DNA of 7,563 nucleotides. It comes from Phycisphaerae bacterium. GTDB taxonomy: Bacteria; Planctomycetota; Phycisphaerae; UBA1845; PWPN01. Shown piece by piece: positions 6,006 to 7,563 of this stretch (its first letter is position 1; every line of letters begins with the position of its first letter). The translations under genes and the position numbers were made by a program. The stretch spans positions 1 to 7,563 of the forward strand of contig JAPKGY010000129.1 of the NCBI GenBank assembly GCA_026647385.1, written 5' to 3'. The notes beneath the pieces are model-generated. The model ran no database searches. It was not told the DNA's origin and saw only the letters and a program-made list of their open reading frames with translations.

Positions 6006-6929
6006 ATGGGACTGTTCGATCGTCTGAAACAGGGTCTGGCCAAGACCCGCGACAAGATCTCGCGGAGTTTCCGATCGCTCCTGCCGTTCGGGCGGAAGAT
6101 CGACGATGCGCTCCTCGACCAGCTCGAAGAGACCATGCTGGCTGACGACATGGGACCAGCCGCCACCGCCCGACTCATCGAGGAAATCCGCGTCGCTTAC
6201 AAGGCCGGCGATATCTCGGAAACCCAGGAGATCATCCCCTTCCTGCAGAGACGGGTGGTGAACTATTGGCCGGAGGCGGATCGCCAACTGCGTCTGGCAC
6301 CCTCGGGGCCGACCGTCGTCATGGTCGCGGGCGTCAACGGATCGGGCAAGACCACGAGCGTCGCCAAGCTGTGCAGCTACTTGAGCAAGCAAGGCAGGAA
6401 GGTGATCCTCGCCGCCTGCGACACCTACCGGGCGGCGGCCGTCGCCCAACTGACCGAGTGGTCGAACCGGCTCGGCGTGCAGATCGTCAAACACGACCAG
6501 GGAGCCGACCCCGGCGCGGTGGCGTACGACGCGTGCGAGGCCGCCCTCGCCCGCGGGGTCGATTTCCTGATCATCGACACTGCCGGCAGGCTCCACACCC
6601 AGGAAAACCTCATGCGCGAGCTGGGCAAGATCCAGCGCGTCATCCAAAAGAAGTTTCCGGACGGCCCGCACGAGGTCCTGCTGGTCCTCGATTCGACGAT
6701 CGGACAGAACGCCATCAACCAGGCGAAGATCTTCAGCCAGCACGTGAACGTCACCGGCCTGTTCCTCGCCAAACTCGACGGCTCCGCCAAGGGCGGCATC
6801 GTCATCGGCATCCACGACCAGCTCAACATCCCCGTCAAGTTCGTAGGCCTCGGCGAAACCCCGGACGACATCGAACCGTTCGACCCGGCAACCTTCGTAC
6901 AGGCCCTGTTCGCCGAACAAACGGATTAG
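6006..6929 (+). CDS. ftsY: Signal recognition particle receptor FtsY
   Basis: FtsY is the SRP receptor GTPase that docks ribosome-SRP complexes at the cytoplasmic membrane for co-translational insertion. The 307 residues form the short NG-domain version without the long acidic A domain of Escherichia coli. A basic amphipathic start (MGLFDRLKQGLAKTRDKISR) can serve as the membrane-targeting helix. Then come the N-domain helices to about 100 and the G domain: P-loop GVNGSGKTTS (109-118), DTYRAAA (139-145, SRP-GTPase insertion region), DTAGR (191-195), AKLDGSAKGG (255-264) and GLGE (281-284). The usual TKLD guanine-recognition motif reads AKLD here, a variant I believe occurs in other FtsY proteins. 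GAGGG at 5996-6000 is 5 nt before the ATG. No clear rho-independent terminator follows. Confidence 0.97.
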   Translation: MGLFDRLKQGLAKTRDKISRSFRSLLPFGRKIDDALLDQLEETMLADDMGPAATARLIEEIRVAYKAGDISETQEIIPFLQRRVVNYWPEADRQLRLAPSGPTVVMVAGVNGSGKTTSVAKLCSYLSKQGRKVILAACDTYRAAAVAQLTEWSNRLGVQIVKHDQGADPGAVAYDACEAALARGVDFLIIDTAGRLHTQENLMRELGKIQRVIQKKFPDGPHEVLLVLDSTIGQNAINQAKIFSQHVNVTGLFLAKLDGSAKGGIVIGIHDQLNIPVKFVGLGETPDDIEPFDPATFVQALFAEQTD

Positions 6930-7183
6930 TCACTCGGTCGCCGCGGGCGTGCAGTGTGCGCGCAGGTTGGCGTACGGACATCTTGCCCGGGAAGACACAG
7001 CCCGGGACCGGCGGCCTGGACCAGACCGATCAGTCCAGCAGGTTCGCCGGGCGGGGTGGTCAGATTCGGAGCCGAGGACCCCTCATCGAGCCCCCGTCCG
7101 TACGGAGTCGCCACGGCGAAAAACCCTAACCTTCACCAGACTTGAACAGGGGCGCGACGGGTACTCGGGTCATTCGTGCTTTA

Positions 7184-7259
7184 CATGCCGGTCGGTGGCC
7201 GGCCCGCTGGGTCTGCCTGATGGTTCAGGCCGACCAGCAACCGGCATGCCTAGTGGCAT
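7184..7259 (+). other. Multi-stem structured element, possible RNA or cruciform
   Basis: Three nested stems account for 65 nt. CATGCCGGT (7184-7192) pairs with ACCGGCATG (7240-7248), 9 bp. GCTGG (7206-7210) pairs with CCAGC (7234-7238). GCCTGA (7215-7220) pairs with TCAGGC (7225-7230) across a TGGT loop. The 3' side of the outer stem overlaps an alternative hairpin, ATGCC (7246-7250) with GGCAT (7255-7259), followed by TCTTT. The two folds exclude each other. It could be the 3' end of the ftsY transcript, a small RNA or a DNA-level recombination site. I do not recognise it as a known class. Confidence 0.45.
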
Positions 7260-7296
7260 TCTTTGTGGAAAGGGTATGGCGGCGGACCGATCAATG

Positions 7297-7305
7297 TGGT
7301 ATAGT
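7297..7305 (+). promoter_or_regulatory. Extended -10 promoter of the right-edge gene
   Basis: TGGTATAGT is an extended -10 element (TGn before TATAGT at 7300-7305). The -35 region (7276-7282) is poor, as is usual when the extended -10 is present. Transcription would start near 7311, giving a leader of about 80 nt to the ATG at 7393. Confidence 0.5.
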
Positions 7306-7310
7306 ACAAC

Positions 7311-7352
7311 GTTGAGTCGCGCGTTATTGCGCACAGGGCGCACCATCTCAAC
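7311..7352 (+). other. Leader stem-loop at the 5' end of the right-edge transcript
   Basis: GTTGAG (7311-7316) pairs with CTCAAC (7347-7352). Inside, TGCGC (7328-7332) pairs with GCGCA (7338-7342) across a 5-nt loop, with an uneven internal loop between. If transcription starts near 7311, the mRNA begins with this structure, which could protect the 5' end or control translation. A GC-rich background makes such pairs fairly easy to find by chance. Confidence 0.35.
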
Positions 7353-7392
7353 CACTCGACGGATCACCTGCCCCAGCGGGCGGAGGGAGAAC

Positions 7393-7563
7393 ATGATCAG
7401 AGGCACGATTATTGCCCCACGTTGTGGAGTCTGTCTGCTTGTAGCGGCCGCCGCCCTCGGCGCGGTCTGCTCCGCCGCCGGCGGCGCGGTGGAGTTGCTC
7501 GGCGTCATCGGACGGGGCGCCTTCGTCGCGGTCCGGCGCATCGTCGCGCCGCGTGCGTTGGGC
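7393..7563 (+). CDS. Exported protein of unknown function, N-terminal part, runs off right edge
   Basis: An ATG at 7393 with a strong ribosome binding site (GGAGGG at 7382-7387, 5 nt before) opens a frame of 57 codons to the window edge. The start MIRGTIIAPRCGVCLLVAAA and the following Ala-rich stretch look like a Sec signal peptide with cleavage around residues 26-30 (CSAAGGA). The Cys at 26 is preceded by GAV, which does not fit a lipobox well, so a lipoprotein is less likely. The visible mature part is too short to place in a family. The matching promoter and leader upstream support this as a real gene. An antisense frame over the same bases has no such support. Confidence 0.65.
   Translation, partial: MIRGTIIAPRCGVCLLVAAAALGAVCSAAGGAVELLGVIGRGAFVAVRRIVAPRALG

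Larger units (their letters stand above)
6930..7392. other. Non-coding region between ftsY and the right-edge gene
   Basis: No supported gene on either strand. Overlapping reading frames here are out-of-frame extensions of the antisense or flanking coding sequence. The first 250 bases hold only minor symmetric sequences: CCCGGG twice (6986-6991 and 7001-7006), TCCGTACGGA at 7097-7106, and an 8-bp arm GTACGGAC (6972-6979) matching GTCCGTAC (7096-7103). No T-rich terminator for ftsY was found. The rest contains a multi-stem structure (7184-7259), a promoter (7297-7305) and a leader hairpin (7311-7352). Confidence 0.5.

Noticed and set aside
5922..6920. 332-codon minus-strand open frame
   Set aside because: It lies opposite ftsY, whose GTPase motifs are unmistakable, and shows only the Asp/Val/Leu bias of an antisense frame.
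6972..7103. 8-bp arms GTACGGAC/GTCCGTAC as a long-range hairpin
   Set aside because: The arms are 116 nt apart and short; such pairs are expected by chance in GC-rich DNA.
6266..7129. 287-codon plus-strand open frame overlapping ftsY
   Set aside because: It is the +1-shifted shadow of ftsY, rich in Arg, Pro and Gly, continuing by chance into non-coding DNA.
7170..7541. 123-codon minus-strand open frame
   Set aside because: It is opposite the signal-peptide gene at 7393 and across the structured element, with no ribosome binding site or recognisable motif.

Overview
The window is GC-rich bacterial DNA that most likely comes from a member of the Planctomycetota, possibly near the Phycisphaerae. 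This is inference. It rests on a large secreted protein with a C-terminal dockerin-type EF-hand pair and Dictyostelium-type Cys repeats, on a ribH-nusB-ftsY housekeeping cluster, and on an intergenic inverted repeat of degenerate 'GAATGACGAAATCC'-like units, a repeat style I associate with planctomycete and verrucomicrobial genomes. No phage, IS, CRISPR or tRNA features were seen.

Layout. (1) 1-696, minus strand: the N-terminal 232 codons of a quinol-dependent nitric oxide reductase that runs off the left edge. It has a good ribosome binding site and, at 783-811, a sigma70-like promoter flanked by two operator-like palindromes. (2) 697-1081: the norB promoter region, then the 3' end of the next minus-strand gene, with a stem-loop and a convincing rho-independent terminator. 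(3) 1082-4267, minus strand: a 1061-residue exported modular protein with a signal peptide, Cys-rich modules, a duplicated beta-rich module, seven tandem 24-25-residue four-Cys repeats, an 'ADDF' domain, an Ig-like segment and a dockerin pair. (4) 4268-4811: a non-coding divergent region. (5) 4812-6929, plus strand: ribH, nusB and ftsY, with a 92-bp hairpin-forming repeat between nusB and ftsY. (6) 6930-7392: a non-coding region with a 65-nt multi-stem structure, an extended -10 promoter and a structured leader. (7) 7393-7563, plus strand: the start of another exported protein that runs off the right edge.

How the parts relate. RibH (lumazine synthase), NusB (transcription antitermination) and FtsY (SRP receptor) serve unrelated core processes; ribH and nusB are closely spaced and probably co-transcribed. 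qNOR removes nitric oxide at the membrane using quinol electrons, and its promoter looks specifically regulated. The dockerin protein is exported and probably ends up on the cell surface or in the matrix. I see no evidence of a new multi-gene defence or mobile system. The most interesting material is regulatory and structural: the norB operators, the inverted repeat before ftsY, the structured element at 7184-7259, and the modular Cys-rich dockerin protein.
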